A stretch of 64,000 bases of DNA from positions 3,789,001 to 3,853,000 of the forward strand of contig NZ_CP059322.2 of NCBI RefSeq assembly GCF_013694245.2, read 5' to 3'. Below, one piece after another: positions 34,936 through 42,985 of the stretch. The DNA is from Micromonospora ferruginea. GTDB taxonomy: Bacteria > Actinomycetota > Actinomycetes > Mycobacteriales > Micromonosporaceae. The notes under the pieces are model-generated. The model was given only the letters and a program-made list of their open reading frames with translations, was not told where the DNA came from and did no database searches. The translations under genes were made by a program, and so were the position numbers. Numbering within the stretch: position 1 is the stretch's first letter; each line of letters opens with the position of its first letter.

Positions 34936-35589
34936 ATGGGCACGCTGACCGGAGCACAGATCGCCGACGCCGGGCTGGACGGGTGGACCTTCCTGCTCGG
35001 CGCGTTGCACACCCGTATCCGTACCCCGGATTTCGCGGCCGGCCTGGCGCTGGTGGCCGCGGTCGGCGCGGAGGCCGAGCGGGTCGACCACCATCCCGAC
35101 CTGGACCTGCGCTACACGCACGTGGACGTGCGGCTGTGGTCGCACGACTCCGGCGGCGTCACCGGGCGCGACCTGCGGCTGGCCCGGAGCATCACGGCGC
35201 TCGCCACCGAGGCCGGGCTCACCCTGTCGTACGCCGGGCTGTCCCGCCTGGAGCTGGCGCTGGACAGCCCGGAGCACGCCGCGGCGGCGCCGTTCTGGCG
35301 GGCGGTCCTGGCGTCGGAGCGACCGGCCGGTGCGGACGCCGACGACGAGGTACGCGATCCGGCCGGCACGCTGCCGACGATGTGGTTCCAGGCATCGGGA
35401 CGCGACGAGCCCCGGCAACGCTGGCACCCGGACGTGTGGGTGGACCCGGCCGAGGTCGCACCGCGCATCGAGGCGGCACTCGCGGCCGGCGGGACACTGG
35501 TCAGCGACGCCGAGGCGCCGAACTTCTGGGTGCTCGCCGACCCGGACGGCAACCGGGTCTGCCTCTGCACCTGGCAGGGGCGCGCCTGA
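34936..35589 (+). CDS. Pterin-4a-carbinolamine dehydratase domain fused to a VOC (glyoxalase-like) domain
   Basis: The 217-residue protein joins two small domains. Residues 1-95 match 4a-hydroxytetrahydrobiopterin dehydratase, with VDHHPDLDLRYTHVDVRLWS and HDSGGVTGRDLRLARSI containing the catalytic His residues. Residues about 105-215 form a VOC/glyoxalase-like beta-alpha-beta module (LELALDSPEHAAAAPFWRAV, ending NFWVLADPDGNRVCLCTW). The dehydratase would regenerate reduced pterin cofactors; the VOC domain's ligand is unknown. The gene converges with udgX, leaving one base between the stops. Fusion of these two domains is something I have seen in actinobacterial annotations, but its role is not established. 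Confidence 0.83.
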   Translation: MGTLTGAQIADAGLDGWTFLLGALHTRIRTPDFAAGLALVAAVGAEAERVDHHPDLDLRYTHVDVRLWSHDSGGVTGRDLRLARSITALATEAGLTLSYAGLSRLELALDSPEHAAAAPFWRAVLASERPAGADADDEVRDPAGTLPTMWFQASGRDEPRQRWHPDVWVDPAEVAPRIEAALAAGGTLVSDAEAPNFWVLADPDGNRVCLCTWQGRA

Positions 35590-35590
35590 C

Positions 35591-36289
35591 TCAGCGCAGC
35601 GCGCCGGCGGCCACCTTGAGGTCGGCGACCAGCCCTTCGTACGCGACGTCCTGGTTGTCCGCCCGGAGCACGGCGGACGGGTGGATGGTGGCGAGCAGCC
35701 GGGTGTCCGGCGCGTCGGCGACCGCGCCGGCCCGGTCCACCGGCACCCGCGCGAAGTCCTCCGGGTGCTGCGCGGCGGCCGGCCAGGGCAGCAGCTCGCC
35801 GCGCTGGCGCGTCACCCGGAACGTGGGGCCGAGCAGCGCCTTGGCGGCGGTGGCGCCGAGCACCACCACGACCTCCGGGCGCAGCCGGGCGAACTCGGCG
35901 ACCAGCCAGGGCCGGCAGGCGGTGATGTGCACCCGGTCCGGGGTCTGGTGGATGCGCCGCGTGCCGCGTCGCTCGAAGCGGAAGTGCTTGACCGCGTTGG
36001 TGAGGTAGATGTGGCGCGGGTCGAGGCCGGCGTCGTCCACCGCCTTGCGCAGCAGCCGCCCGGCCGGGCCGACGAACGGCAGGCCCTGCTGGTCCTCCAC
36101 GTCGCCCGGCTGCTCGCCGACGAAGATCACCCGGGCGCGTTCGTCGCCCCGGCCGAAGACGGTCTGCGACGCGTCCCGGTGGAGCTCGCAGCCCCGGCAG
36201 CCGGCCGCGGCGGCGCGCAGCTCGTCGATGGTGTCCGCCGTCGGCGGGATGAACTCCTGCGCTCCGGGTGCGCTCTCGGTCTCGGCCAT
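35591..36289 (-). CDS. udgX: UdgX-type uracil-DNA binding protein / uracil-DNA glycosylase superfamily
   Basis: UdgX enzymes excise uracil and become covalently linked to the abasic site through a histidine. The 232-residue protein has the family 4/UDG motif A GEQPGDVEDQQGLPFVGPAG, a CxxC pair (Cys31, Cys34) of the 4Fe-4S cluster, motif B HPSAVLR, and the diagnostic inserted loop ending RRGTRRIHQTP, where His114 corresponds to the covalent His of the mycobacterial enzyme (RRIH). This loop separates it from ordinary family 4 glycosylases. ATG 36289 is preferred over the frame's start at 36322 because conserved sequence begins after it. It lies downstream of the MocR gene, across repeat locus B. 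Confidence 0.9.
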   Translation of the reverse strand: MAETESAPGAQEFIPPTADTIDELRAAAAGCRGCELHRDASQTVFGRGDERARVIFVGEQPGDVEDQQGLPFVGPAGRLLRKAVDDAGLDPRHIYLTNAVKHFRFERRGTRRIHQTPDRVHITACRPWLVAEFARLRPEVVVVLGATAAKALLGPTFRVTRQRGELLPWPAAAQHPEDFARVPVDRAGAVADAPDTRLLATIHPSAVLRADNQDVAYEGLVADLKVAAGALR

Positions 36290-36337
36290 GCGGACCGTTC
36301 TACCCCCTCTGCCGTCCGCCACGCCGCATCTCCGGGC

Positions 36338-36391
36338 GTGTTAGGCGGGGGCCCCTTCCCTACCGAAAGCGTTAATAGGGGGCCCCGCCTT
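36338..36391. repeat. GGGGCCCC-type intergenic repeat, locus B
   Basis: GTGTTAGGCGGGGGCCCC, then TTCCCTACCGAAAGC, then GTTAATAGGGGGCCCCGCCT follow the same pattern as loci A and C. The TAA stop of the MocR gene (36374-36372, minus strand) and its last five residues are inside the repeat. Confidence 0.85.
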
Positions 36392-37709
36392 GCACCGGCC
36401 GCACCGCGCGGGCGAGCGCGTCGGCGAGCGGCGGCAGGTCGGGCTCGTCGAGGGTGCTGACGGTCAGGCGGACGGCGGGGGCGGCGGCGATCCGGTAGAG
36501 GCCGCCGGGCGCGACCGACCAGCCGGCGTCGCGTAGCGCGGTGACCGCGACCGTCTCGTCGGGCACCGGCACCCAGACGTTGATCCCGGTGCGCCCGTGC
36601 GCGGCCAGGCCGTGCGCGGCCAGCGCCGCGACCAGCCCGTCGCGCCGCCGGTCGTAGCCGTCCGCCGCGCGCCGGACCAGCTCGGCGGTGGCCGGGTCGC
36701 GCCAGAGCGACAGGACCAGCCGTTGCAGCACGGTGGAGACCCAGCCGGCGCCGACCTGGGCCCGGCCGGCCACCCGGGCCACGGTGGCCTCGTCGCCGGC
36801 CAGCACGGCGAGCCGCAGGTCGGGCCCGTAGGGCTTGCTCACCGACCGGACGAAGGCCCACGCCGGGGTCGCCCCGGCGAGCGGGTGCAGGGGTACGCGG
36901 GCCAGCTCGGCGGCGTGGTCGTCCTCGATCAGCAGCAGGTCGGCCCGGCCGGCGAGCAGCGCCCGCAGCGCGGCGGCCCGCTCGGCGGAGACGGCCGCGC
37001 CGGTCGGGTTCTGGGCCCGACTGGTCACCACCAGCGCGCGCACGCCGGCGGCCAGCGCGGACCGCACCCCGGCCACGCTCGGGCCCTCGTCGTCCACCGG
37101 CACCCCGACGGTACGCAGCCCGAGCGCGGCGACCAGGTCGAGCAGGTTGGCCCAGCCCGGGTCCTCCACCGCCACCGCGTCGCCGGGGCGCAGGTGCGCG
37201 GCGAGCAGCCGTTCGATGCCGTCGAGCGCGCCGCCGGTGACGGTCAGCTCGGCGGCCGGCACCCCGTCGGCGGCGAACCGTTCCCGGGCGGCGTCGGCCA
37301 GTTCGGGCAGGACGGCGGTGTCCGCGTACCCGGTCGGGGCGCCGAACTGGGCGGCGAGCGCGGCCAGGTGCGGCCCGAGCGGGGGCAGCAGCCGCCGGTC
37401 GGGGTGCCCGGCGGAGAGGTCGCGGGTGCCCGGTCGCGGCGGGGGTGCGAGCGCCGCGCGCCGGGTGGCGACCGGCGGGCGGGGCCGGACCCGGGTGCCG
37501 TGCCGGCCGGCGGTGACGACCAGGCCCCGCTGCCGCAGCTCCTGGTAGGCCCGCGCGACGGTGGCCGGGCTGACGTCGAGCCGGCCGGCCAGCGCGCGGA
37601 CCGCCGGAAGGGGGTCGCCGGGGGCGAGGGCGCCGGTGCGGATGCCGGATTCCACGCTCGCCGAAATGGCCGCCGAGGTGGACCCGCTGACCTGATAATG
37701 TGCTGCCAC
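36372..37709 (-). CDS. MocR-type GntR/aminotransferase regulator
   Basis: The 445-residue protein combines an N-terminal GntR winged helix (residues about 1-75, DPLPAVRALAGRLDVSPATVARAYQELRQRGLVV) with a fold-type I aminotransferase domain. The PLP lysine is in VRSVSKPYGPDLRL, with SRAQNPTGAAVS and EDPGWANLLDLV as cofactor contacts. MocR proteins such as PdxR regulate pyridoxine and amino-acid genes. The divergent neighbour contains a pyridoxamine-phosphate-oxidase-like domain, so this regulator may sense PLP. The start is GTG 37709, with a -10 only 9 bp upstream, suggesting a (near-)leaderless mRNA. The C-terminal GGAPY and the stop derive from the GGGGCCCC repeat. Confidence 0.9.
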   Translation of the reverse strand: MAAHYQVSGSTSAAISASVESGIRTGALAPGDPLPAVRALAGRLDVSPATVARAYQELRQRGLVVTAGRHGTRVRPRPPVATRRAALAPPPRPGTRDLSAGHPDRRLLPPLGPHLAALAAQFGAPTGYADTAVLPELADAARERFAADGVPAAELTVTGGALDGIERLLAAHLRPGDAVAVEDPGWANLLDLVAALGLRTVGVPVDDEGPSVAGVRSALAAGVRALVVTSRAQNPTGAAVSAERAAALRALLAGRADLLLIEDDHAAELARVPLHPLAGATPAWAFVRSVSKPYGPDLRLAVLAGDEATVARVAGRAQVGAGWVSTVLQRLVLSLWRDPATAELVRRAADGYDRRRDGLVAALAAHGLAAHGRTGINVWVPVPDETVAVTALRDAGWSVAPGGLYRIAAAPAVRLTVSTLDEPDLPPLADALARAVRPVQGGAPY

Positions 37710-37718
37710 AGTTTGATG

Positions 37719-37733
37719 ATTGTACTAGAACAA
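37719..37733. promoter_or_regulatory. Candidate MocR operator and promoter in the divergent region
   Basis: TTGTACTAGAACAA (37720-37733) is a near-perfect palindrome (12 of 14). It overlaps TACAAT, read on the minus strand at 37724-37719, which is a good -10 for the MocR gene. Position and symmetry suggest the regulator's own operator, controlling both divergent genes. Confidence 0.45.
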
Positions 37734-37747
37734 AGGTGGGATGTCGC

Positions 37748-38980
37748 ATGTACCCTCCGACCGGCCGCACCACCGCCACCCGCACCCGGGACCGGATGCG
37801 CTACGACCGCGCCACCGCCCACGCGCTGCTCGACGAGGCGTTCCACTGCGCGCTGGCGTTCGTGGTGGACGGTGAGCCGCGGGTCCTGCCCACCCTGCAC
37901 GTCCGCGTCGGCGACACGCTCTACCTGCACGGCTCCACCGGCAGCCGGCCGCTGCTCGCCGCCCGGGGCGACACCGGGCTGCCCGTGTGCGTCGCGGTCA
38001 CCCACCTCGACGGGCTGGTCTACGCCCGCTCCCAGTTCCACCACAGCGCCAACTACCGCTCGGTGGTCGCGCACGGCACCGCCCGGCTGGTCGACGACGC
38101 CGACGAGAAGGCCCGGGTGCTGACCGCGTTGGTGGAGAAGGTCGCCGCCGGCCGGTCCGCGGAGAGCCGGCCGCCGAACCGGCGCGAACTTGCCGAGACC
38201 GCCGTGCTGGCGCTGCCGCTGCGCGAGGTCTCGGTCCGCACCCGCACCGGCGGGGTCAACGACGAGCCGGCCGACGAGGACCTGCCCCACTGGGCCGGGG
38301 TGCTGCCGCTGCGACTCACGCCCGGGCGACCCGAACCGGCGGACGGGGTGACCGCGCCGCTGCCGGCGTACCTGCGGCCGGGGCGCTCGCCGTGGCTGGA
38401 CCCGGTGGTGCTGCGCGGCGCGCACGTGGTGCTGGAGCCGCTCGACCTCGCGCACGCCGAGGACCTGCACGCCGCGCTCGACGACGAGGAGGTCTGGCGG
38501 CACGTCGGCAGCCCGCGCCCCACCGACGTGGCGGGGACCGCCGCACTGATCCGCGCCGCGCTGGACGCCGGGTCGCGGGGCGTCCGGACGCCGTGGGTGC
38601 AGCGCTGCGCGGTCACCGGGGCGGTGGTCGGCACCACCTCCTACCACCAGCCCGACGCCGACCTGCGGACCGTGGAGATCGGCTACACCCAGCTCGGCCG
38701 GCCGTGGTGGCGCACCGGGATCAACACCGAGGCGAAGCTGCTGCTGCTCACCCGCGCCTTCGAGGAGCTGGACGCGGTGCGGGTCACCTGGCAGACCAGC
38801 ACGCTCAACGAGCGGTCCCAGCGGGCCATCGAGCGGCTCGGCGCGGTGCGGGAGGGGACGCTGCGGTCCAACCGGCGGCGCGCCGACGGCACCTGGCGGC
38901 AGTCCGCGCTCTACTCGATGCTCGCCGAGGAGTGGCCGAACGCACAGGTCAGGCTTCGGGAACGGCTTCGCCCGGCGTAA
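37748..38980 (+). CDS. Flavin/FMN-binding PNPOx-like domain fused to GNAT acetyltransferase
   Basis: The 410-residue protein has two parts. The first 200 residues resemble the pyridoxamine 5'-phosphate oxidase-like split-barrel flavoproteins (YDRATAHALLDEAFHCALAF, TLHVRVGDTLYLHGSTGSRP, SANYRSVVAHGTARLVDD). The second part (about residues 225-395) is a GNAT domain of the RimJ/RimL type (VVLEPLDLAHAEDLHAAL, VVGTTSYHQPDADLRTVEIG, LGRPWWRTGINTEAKLLLLT, TSTLNERSQRAIERLGAVRE). Both are cytoplasmic. It is divergent from a MocR regulator, which probably controls it. The stop codon is the first triplet of repeat locus C. GTGGGATGTCGC precedes ATG 37748. The substrate is not inferable. Confidence 0.85.
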   Translation: MYPPTGRTTATRTRDRMRYDRATAHALLDEAFHCALAFVVDGEPRVLPTLHVRVGDTLYLHGSTGSRPLLAARGDTGLPVCVAVTHLDGLVYARSQFHHSANYRSVVAHGTARLVDDADEKARVLTALVEKVAAGRSAESRPPNRRELAETAVLALPLREVSVRTRTGGVNDEPADEDLPHWAGVLPLRLTPGRPEPADGVTAPLPAYLRPGRSPWLDPVVLRGAHVVLEPLDLAHAEDLHAALDDEEVWRHVGSPRPTDVAGTAALIRAALDAGSRGVRTPWVQRCAVTGAVVGTTSYHQPDADLRTVEIGYTQLGRPWWRTGINTEAKLLLLTRAFEELDAVRVTWQTSTLNERSQRAIERLGAVREGTLRSNRRRADGTWRQSALYSMLAEEWPNAQVRLRERLRPA

Positions 38981-39031
38981 GGCGGGGCCCCCGCTTAACG
39001 CCTCCGGCATAGCAGGGGCCCCCGCTTAACA
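38978..39031. repeat. GGGGCCCC-type intergenic repeat, locus C
   Basis: TAAGGCGGGGCCCCCGC, TTAACGCCTCCGGCATAGC and AGGGGCCCCCGCTTAAC follow the pattern of locus A. It sits between convergent genes and begins with the stop codon of the upstream gene. Confidence 0.85.
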
Positions 39032-39056
39032 CCCCGCGCGGCGGGGAGCGGGAGGC

Positions 39057-39986
39057 TCAGGTGCCGTCGCCGCCACCACCGCCACCACCGACGCCCGCGC
39101 CGCCGGCGGTGCCGCCGAGGCCGTAGCCGGGCGCGACGGGCTGGTCCGGGTGGCGGCTGACGTGCGCCGACTCCCGGATCGTGGCCGACCAGTCCGCGTG
39201 CGCGGCGGCCGCCGCGTGCCGGTCGATGGCGTGCCGCAGCCAGCCGTCCACGGTGGCCACCCAGTCCCGGTCGTCCGCCCCGGCGTGCCAGACCCGGAAC
39301 CGGCTGATGCTCTGGTGGGTCACCCCGGCCAGGGCGAGCCGCCGGTCCAGCCAGAACAGCACCTCCATGCCGGTCGAGTCGGTCCGCATGATCACTTCCA
39401 GCTCGGTCATCGGCCCGGCGTAGAGCGGTGCCGCCCAGAAGCCGAGCCGCTGCTGGAACGGCAGCGTCTGCGCCACCCGCGGCAGCCGGCCCTGCTGGAG
39501 TCCCGCCTGTCGCATCACGAAGCCGAGCGTGTCCAGCGCGGCGAGCAGGTGCTGCTGGGTGGGCAGCGGGTGGATCAGGACCGGCACCATCTCGCCCTGG
39601 TCGAGGTCCGGGTCGACGGACACCTCGGTCCGCAGTCCGGTGCGCAGCGTCATCAGCGGCACCCCGCCGAACACGGTCACCGGCGTCTCCCACGGCAGCG
39701 GCACCGCGAAGTCGACCGCCCGCCGCCGCCCGCCCGGCACCACGAACCGGCCGGCGATCGGCCACTGGTGGTACTGCACCAGCCGGCGCGGCGCCCCCGG
39801 GTCCTCCGGCTCGACCTGCGCGACCAGCCCGAGCCGGATGTGCCGGACCAGGACGTCCTCGCCGTCGGCGGCCAGCGTCACCCGCCCCGGCAGGCGCAGG
39901 CCCGGCCGGGTGCTCGGGTTGGGCAGCGTGGTGGTGACCGAGAGCCCGGTCCAGGCCGACCCCCGCGACACCCCGGTGAGCCGCAT
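39057..39986 (-). CDS. Spo0M/SpoOM-like sporulation-control protein
   Basis: The 309-residue protein has the SpoOM arrestin-like fold signature: TTLPNPSTRPGLRLPGRVTL at the N-terminus, then YHQWPIAGRFVVPGGRRRAV, a further strand-rich region (VSVDPDLDQGEMVPVLIHPL), and a C-terminal part with LPTQQHLLAALDTLGFVMRQ. In Bacillus the homologue influences sporulation and cell division; here the role is unknown. The tail (residues about 285-309) is Gly-rich. ATG 39986 gives a plausible N-terminus, though many homologues start a few residues later. It converges with the GNAT fusion gene across repeat locus C. Confidence 0.82.
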   Translation of the reverse strand: MRLTGVSRGSAWTGLSVTTTLPNPSTRPGLRLPGRVTLAADGEDVLVRHIRLGLVAQVEPEDPGAPRRLVQYHQWPIAGRFVVPGGRRRAVDFAVPLPWETPVTVFGGVPLMTLRTGLRTEVSVDPDLDQGEMVPVLIHPLPTQQHLLAALDTLGFVMRQAGLQQGRLPRVAQTLPFQQRLGFWAAPLYAGPMTELEVIMRTDSTGMEVLFWLDRRLALAGVTHQSISRFRVWHAGADDRDWVATVDGWLRHAIDRHAAAAAHADWSATIRESAHVSRHPDQPVAPGYGLGGTAGGAGVGGGGGGGDGT

Positions 39987-40023
39987 ACCGGCGGCATTCC
40001 CGCTGCCCCGCTGCCCATGCGCG

Positions 40024-40057
40024 CGACGGCCCGCCCCGCAAGCGGGACGGGCCGTCG
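40024..40057 (-). terminator. Hairpin terminator after the CNNM/CBS gene pair
   Basis: CGACGGCCCGCCCCGC (40024-40039) pairs with GCGGGACGGGCCGTCG (40042-40057), with one mismatch and a 2-base loop, 17 bp downstream of the 40075 stop. Confidence 0.75.
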
Positions 40058-40074
40058 GATCGATCAGGAAGCGG

Positions 40075-41139
40075 TCAGCGCAGTCGACGACCGCGCGGCA
40101 CCGGGTCGGTCTCGTCGTCGAACTCGCCGATGACCTCCTCCAACAGGTCCTCCAGCGCGACGAAGCCGATCGGCCGGGTCGGCCCACCGCCGTTGCGCAC
40201 CAGCGCGAGCTGCGCCTGCCGGCCGCGCATGGCGGCCACCGCCTCGGTCACCGACGCCTCGGCGGGCAGCGTGAACGCGTTCGTCATCAGCTCCTCGGCC
40301 GTCGCCGGCCGGCCGGTGGTGACCGCGCGCACCGCCTCGCGTACGTGCACCAGGCCGCACACCTCGCCGCCGGTGTCGACGACGGCGAGACGGGACCGGC
40401 CGCTGTCACGGGACACGTGCTCGATCCGCTCGGCGGTGTCGTCCCGGCGCACCGTGACGATCTTGTCGAACGGCTCCATCACCTGCGCCACCGTGGTGCC
40501 CTGCAACTCCAGCATGCTGGTCAGCAACTGGTGCTGCTCGGCGCCGAGCAGCCCGTGCTCCCGGGACTGCTCCAGCAGGATGCGCAGCTCGTCCGGGCCG
40601 TGCACCTGGGCGAGCTGGTCCTGCTGCTGCACCCCGACCAGCCGCAGCATCGCGTTGGCCAGGCCGTTGAGCAGCGACAGCACCGGGCGGGCGATCCGGG
40701 CGAAGGCCCGGAACGGCAGCGCCAGCAGCATCGCCGAGCGCTCCGCGTCGGTGATCGCCCAGGACTTCGGCGCCATCTCGCCGACCACCAGGTGCAGGAA
40801 CGTCACCAGACCCAGCGCGAACACCAGCGCGACCACGTGGCTCGCCGCGTCGGGCAGGCCGACCGCGTGCAGCAGCGGGCTGAGCAGGTGCTCGATGGCC
40901 GGCTCGGCCAACGCGCCCAGGCCCAGCGTGCACAGCGTGATGCCGAGCTGCGCGCCGGCCAGCATCAGGCTCAGCTCGCGGACGCCGTCGAGCGCCGCGC
41001 GGGCCGCCCGGCCGCCGCCGGCCGCCGACTGCTCCAGCCGGTACCGCTTCGCGGCGACCAGCGCGAACTCGGCGGCCACGAAGAACCCGTTGAGCGCCAG
41101 CAGCACCACGGAGAACAGAAGCGCGAACCCGGGGCTCAT
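40075..41139 (-). CDS. CNNM/hemolysin-family membrane protein, short form
   Basis: The 354-residue protein has a CNNM (DUF21) membrane domain of about four helices (SPGFALLFSVVLLALNGFFV; LAGAQLGITLCTLGLGALAE; FALGLVTFLHLVVGEMAPKS) with the conserved GEMAPKS motif, then a pair of CBS domains (about residues 210-340). It ends after the second CBS and lacks the CorC_HlyC transporter-associated domain. CNNM proteins are linked to Mg2+/Co2+ handling. It overlaps the upstream paralogue by 4 bp (ATGA), so they form a two-gene operon and perhaps a heterodimer. Confidence 0.9.
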   Translation of the reverse strand: MSPGFALLFSVVLLALNGFFVAAEFALVAAKRYRLEQSAAGGGRAARAALDGVRELSLMLAGAQLGITLCTLGLGALAEPAIEHLLSPLLHAVGLPDAASHVVALVFALGLVTFLHLVVGEMAPKSWAITDAERSAMLLALPFRAFARIARPVLSLLNGLANAMLRLVGVQQQDQLAQVHGPDELRILLEQSREHGLLGAEQHQLLTSMLELQGTTVAQVMEPFDKIVTVRRDDTAERIEHVSRDSGRSRLAVVDTGGEVCGLVHVREAVRAVTTGRPATAEELMTNAFTLPAEASVTEAVAAMRGRQAQLALVRNGGGPTRPIGFVALEDLLEEVIGEFDDETDPVPRGRRLR

Positions 41140-42491
41140 GCGGCACCCTCCCCGGACACGCCCGCGGTCGACCGCAGCCGCACCGAGTCGGCCACGTGCC
41201 GGTCCACCGCCAGCACCTCGACCAGCACCCGGGGGCCGGTCGCCGGCTCGTCGCCGTCGCCGGCGGACGCGATCTCCAGCCGGTCACCGACCTCGGGCAC
41301 CCGGCCCAGCTCCCGCATCACCAGACCGGAGAGCGTGTCGTACTCGGGCGCCTCGGGCAGCTCGATGCCGGTGCTGTCGGCGACCTCGTCGATCCGCCAG
41401 CGCGCCGGCACCACCCAGGAGCCGTCCTCCTGCCGGGCGGGCGCCCGCTCCGGCGGGTCGTCCTCGTCCCGGATCGGCCCGACCAGCTCCTCGGCCAGGT
41501 CCTCCAGCGTGATCACGCCGGCGAACCCGCCGTACTCGTCGACCACGCAGGCCAACTGCCGGTGCCCGGACCGGAGCCGGTCCAGCACCGTCGGCAGCGG
41601 CAGCGTCTCCGGCACCAGCAACGGGGGTACGGCGACCGCGTCGACCCGGGTCCGCGACCGCTCGGCCGGCGGCACCCCCAGCACGTCGGCGATGCCGACC
41701 ACGCCGATCAGGTCGTCGACGCCCTCGGCCCCGCGCACCGGGAACCGGGAGTGGCCGGTGTCGAGCATCTCGACGATCCGGCTGACCGGCTCGTCGGCGC
41801 GTACGGTGTGCACGTCCACCCGGGGCACCATGGCCTCGCCCGCGGTGAGCCCCCGGAAGTCGAGCCCCCGGTCCAGCAGGTCGGACATCGCGGCGTCGAG
41901 GTGCCCCTCCTCACGGGACTCGGCGATGATCTGTTCCAGGTCGGCCGGGGTGGCGCCGCTGGGCAGCTCCTCGATCGGCTCGATGCCGACCCGGCGGAGC
42001 AACCGCACGGCGGCCCGGTCGAAGAGGGTGATCAGCGGACCGGCGATCCGCAGGTAGATCAGCGTGGACCGGGACAGCGCCCGGGCGAGCGGCTCGGCCC
42101 GGGCGATGGCCAGGTTCTTCGGTGCCAGCTCGCCCAGGACCATCTGCACCACGGTGGCGATGAGCAGGGCCAGCGCCACCGACAGCGGCAGCGCCACCGC
42201 GCTCGACAGCCCGGCGACGCCGAGCAGGTCGGCCAGCCCGGCGCCCAGGTAGGGCTCGGCGACGTAACCGACCAGCAGGGCGGTCACGGTGATGCCGAGC
42301 TGGGCGCCGGAGAGCATGAAGGAAAGCCGCCCGGTCACCTCCAGGGCCCGGGCGGCGGCGCGGTCGCCACCGTCGGCGAGTTGTTTGAGCTTGCCGCGGT
42401 CCACGGCTACGTAACCGAACTCCTGCGCCACGAAGTAACCCGTGGCGGCGGTGAGAACGGTGATGAGAAGGAGACCGACGAGGATCAACAC
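41136..42491 (-). CDS. CNNM/hemolysin-family membrane protein with CorC domain
   Basis: The 451-residue protein has the CNNM membrane domain (LLITVLTAATGYFVAQEFGY; MVLGELAPKNLAIARAEPLA), two CBS domains (VPRVDVHTVRADEPVSRIVE...; HRQLACVVDEYGGFAGVITL) and a C-terminal CorC_HlyC domain. The order and length are full-length for the family, unlike the following paralogue. It is the first gene of the pair. The start at 42491 is a GTG. A structured leader with a candidate -10 lies upstream. Confidence 0.9.
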   Translation of the reverse strand: MLILVGLLLITVLTAATGYFVAQEFGYVAVDRGKLKQLADGGDRAAARALEVTGRLSFMLSGAQLGITVTALLVGYVAEPYLGAGLADLLGVAGLSSAVALPLSVALALLIATVVQMVLGELAPKNLAIARAEPLARALSRSTLIYLRIAGPLITLFDRAAVRLLRRVGIEPIEELPSGATPADLEQIIAESREEGHLDAAMSDLLDRGLDFRGLTAGEAMVPRVDVHTVRADEPVSRIVEMLDTGHSRFPVRGAEGVDDLIGVVGIADVLGVPPAERSRTRVDAVAVPPLLVPETLPLPTVLDRLRSGHRQLACVVDEYGGFAGVITLEDLAEELVGPIRDEDDPPERAPARQEDGSWVVPARWRIDEVADSTGIELPEAPEYDTLSGLVMRELGRVPEVGDRLEIASAGDGDEPATGPRVLVEVLAVDRHVADSVRLRSTAGVSGEGAA

Positions 42492-42655
42492 GGGAGGTTC
42501 AGGGCTCCCGGGGTCGTCGGGGAGGGAAGATGCCGGGTACGACCCGGCCGGCTACTGCTGCCCTCCGGGGCAGGAGAGTCGATCATGCGGCCCATTTTAT
42601 CGGTGCTCGCTGGACGCCCGCTGAAGGTGCCGGGAACCCTCCCCGACGTCCCGTT
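42492..42655 (-). promoter_or_regulatory. Promoter and structured leader of the CNNM pair
   Basis: A -10 reading TAAAAT on the minus strand (42599-42594) would start a leader of about 95 nt. It contains two hairpins: CTGCCC/GGGCAG (42558-42563 with 42568-42573) and CCGGGT/ACCCGG (42533-42538 with 42542-42547). No known riboswitch consensus is recognised. Confidence 0.4.
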
Positions 42656-42985
42656 TCACCGGTCGGCCAGCTCATCGACGTCGAGTAGCGACCGGTCCAC
42701 CCGCCCGGACCGGTAGGCGGCCCGCCCGATCATCTGCGCGGCGACCGGCGCGGTGGAGAGCTGGAAGATCGCCACCAGCACCAGCATCCCGAGATCCGAC
42801 CCGGTCCGCAGCCGCAGCGCCAGCCCGACCAGGAGCAGCAGCACGCCGAGCACCTGCGGCTTGGTGGCGGCGTGCATCCGGTCCAGGGTGTCCGGGAAGC
42901 GCACCAGGCCGATGCCGGCCACCAGGCTCAACAGGGCTCCCGCCAGCAGCAGGAGCCCACCCACCCAGTCCGCCACCGCGCTCAC
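42656..42985 (-). CDS. mrpG: Na+/H+ antiporter (Mrp) subunit G
   Basis: The 109-residue membrane protein has three helices (residues 8-30, 44-62, 69-90) and the MrpG motif RFPDTLDRMHAATKPQVLGV. It is the last gene of the Mrp operon and overlaps mrpF by 4 bp (ATGA). MrpG is required for assembly and activity of the complex. The C-terminal charged tail (RSGRVDRSLLDVDELADR) is cytoplasmic. Confidence 0.93.
   Translation of the reverse strand: MSAVADWVGGLLLLAGALLSLVAGIGLVRFPDTLDRMHAATKPQVLGVLLLLVGLALRLRTGSDLGMLVLVAIFQLSTAPVAAQMIGRAAYRSGRVDRSLLDVDELADR

Noticed and set aside
42515..42648. 12-bp complementary pair as closing stem of a riboswitch
   Set aside because: The predicted -10 (42594-42599) lies between the arms, so the upstream arm would not be in the transcript; no known riboswitch consensus is present.
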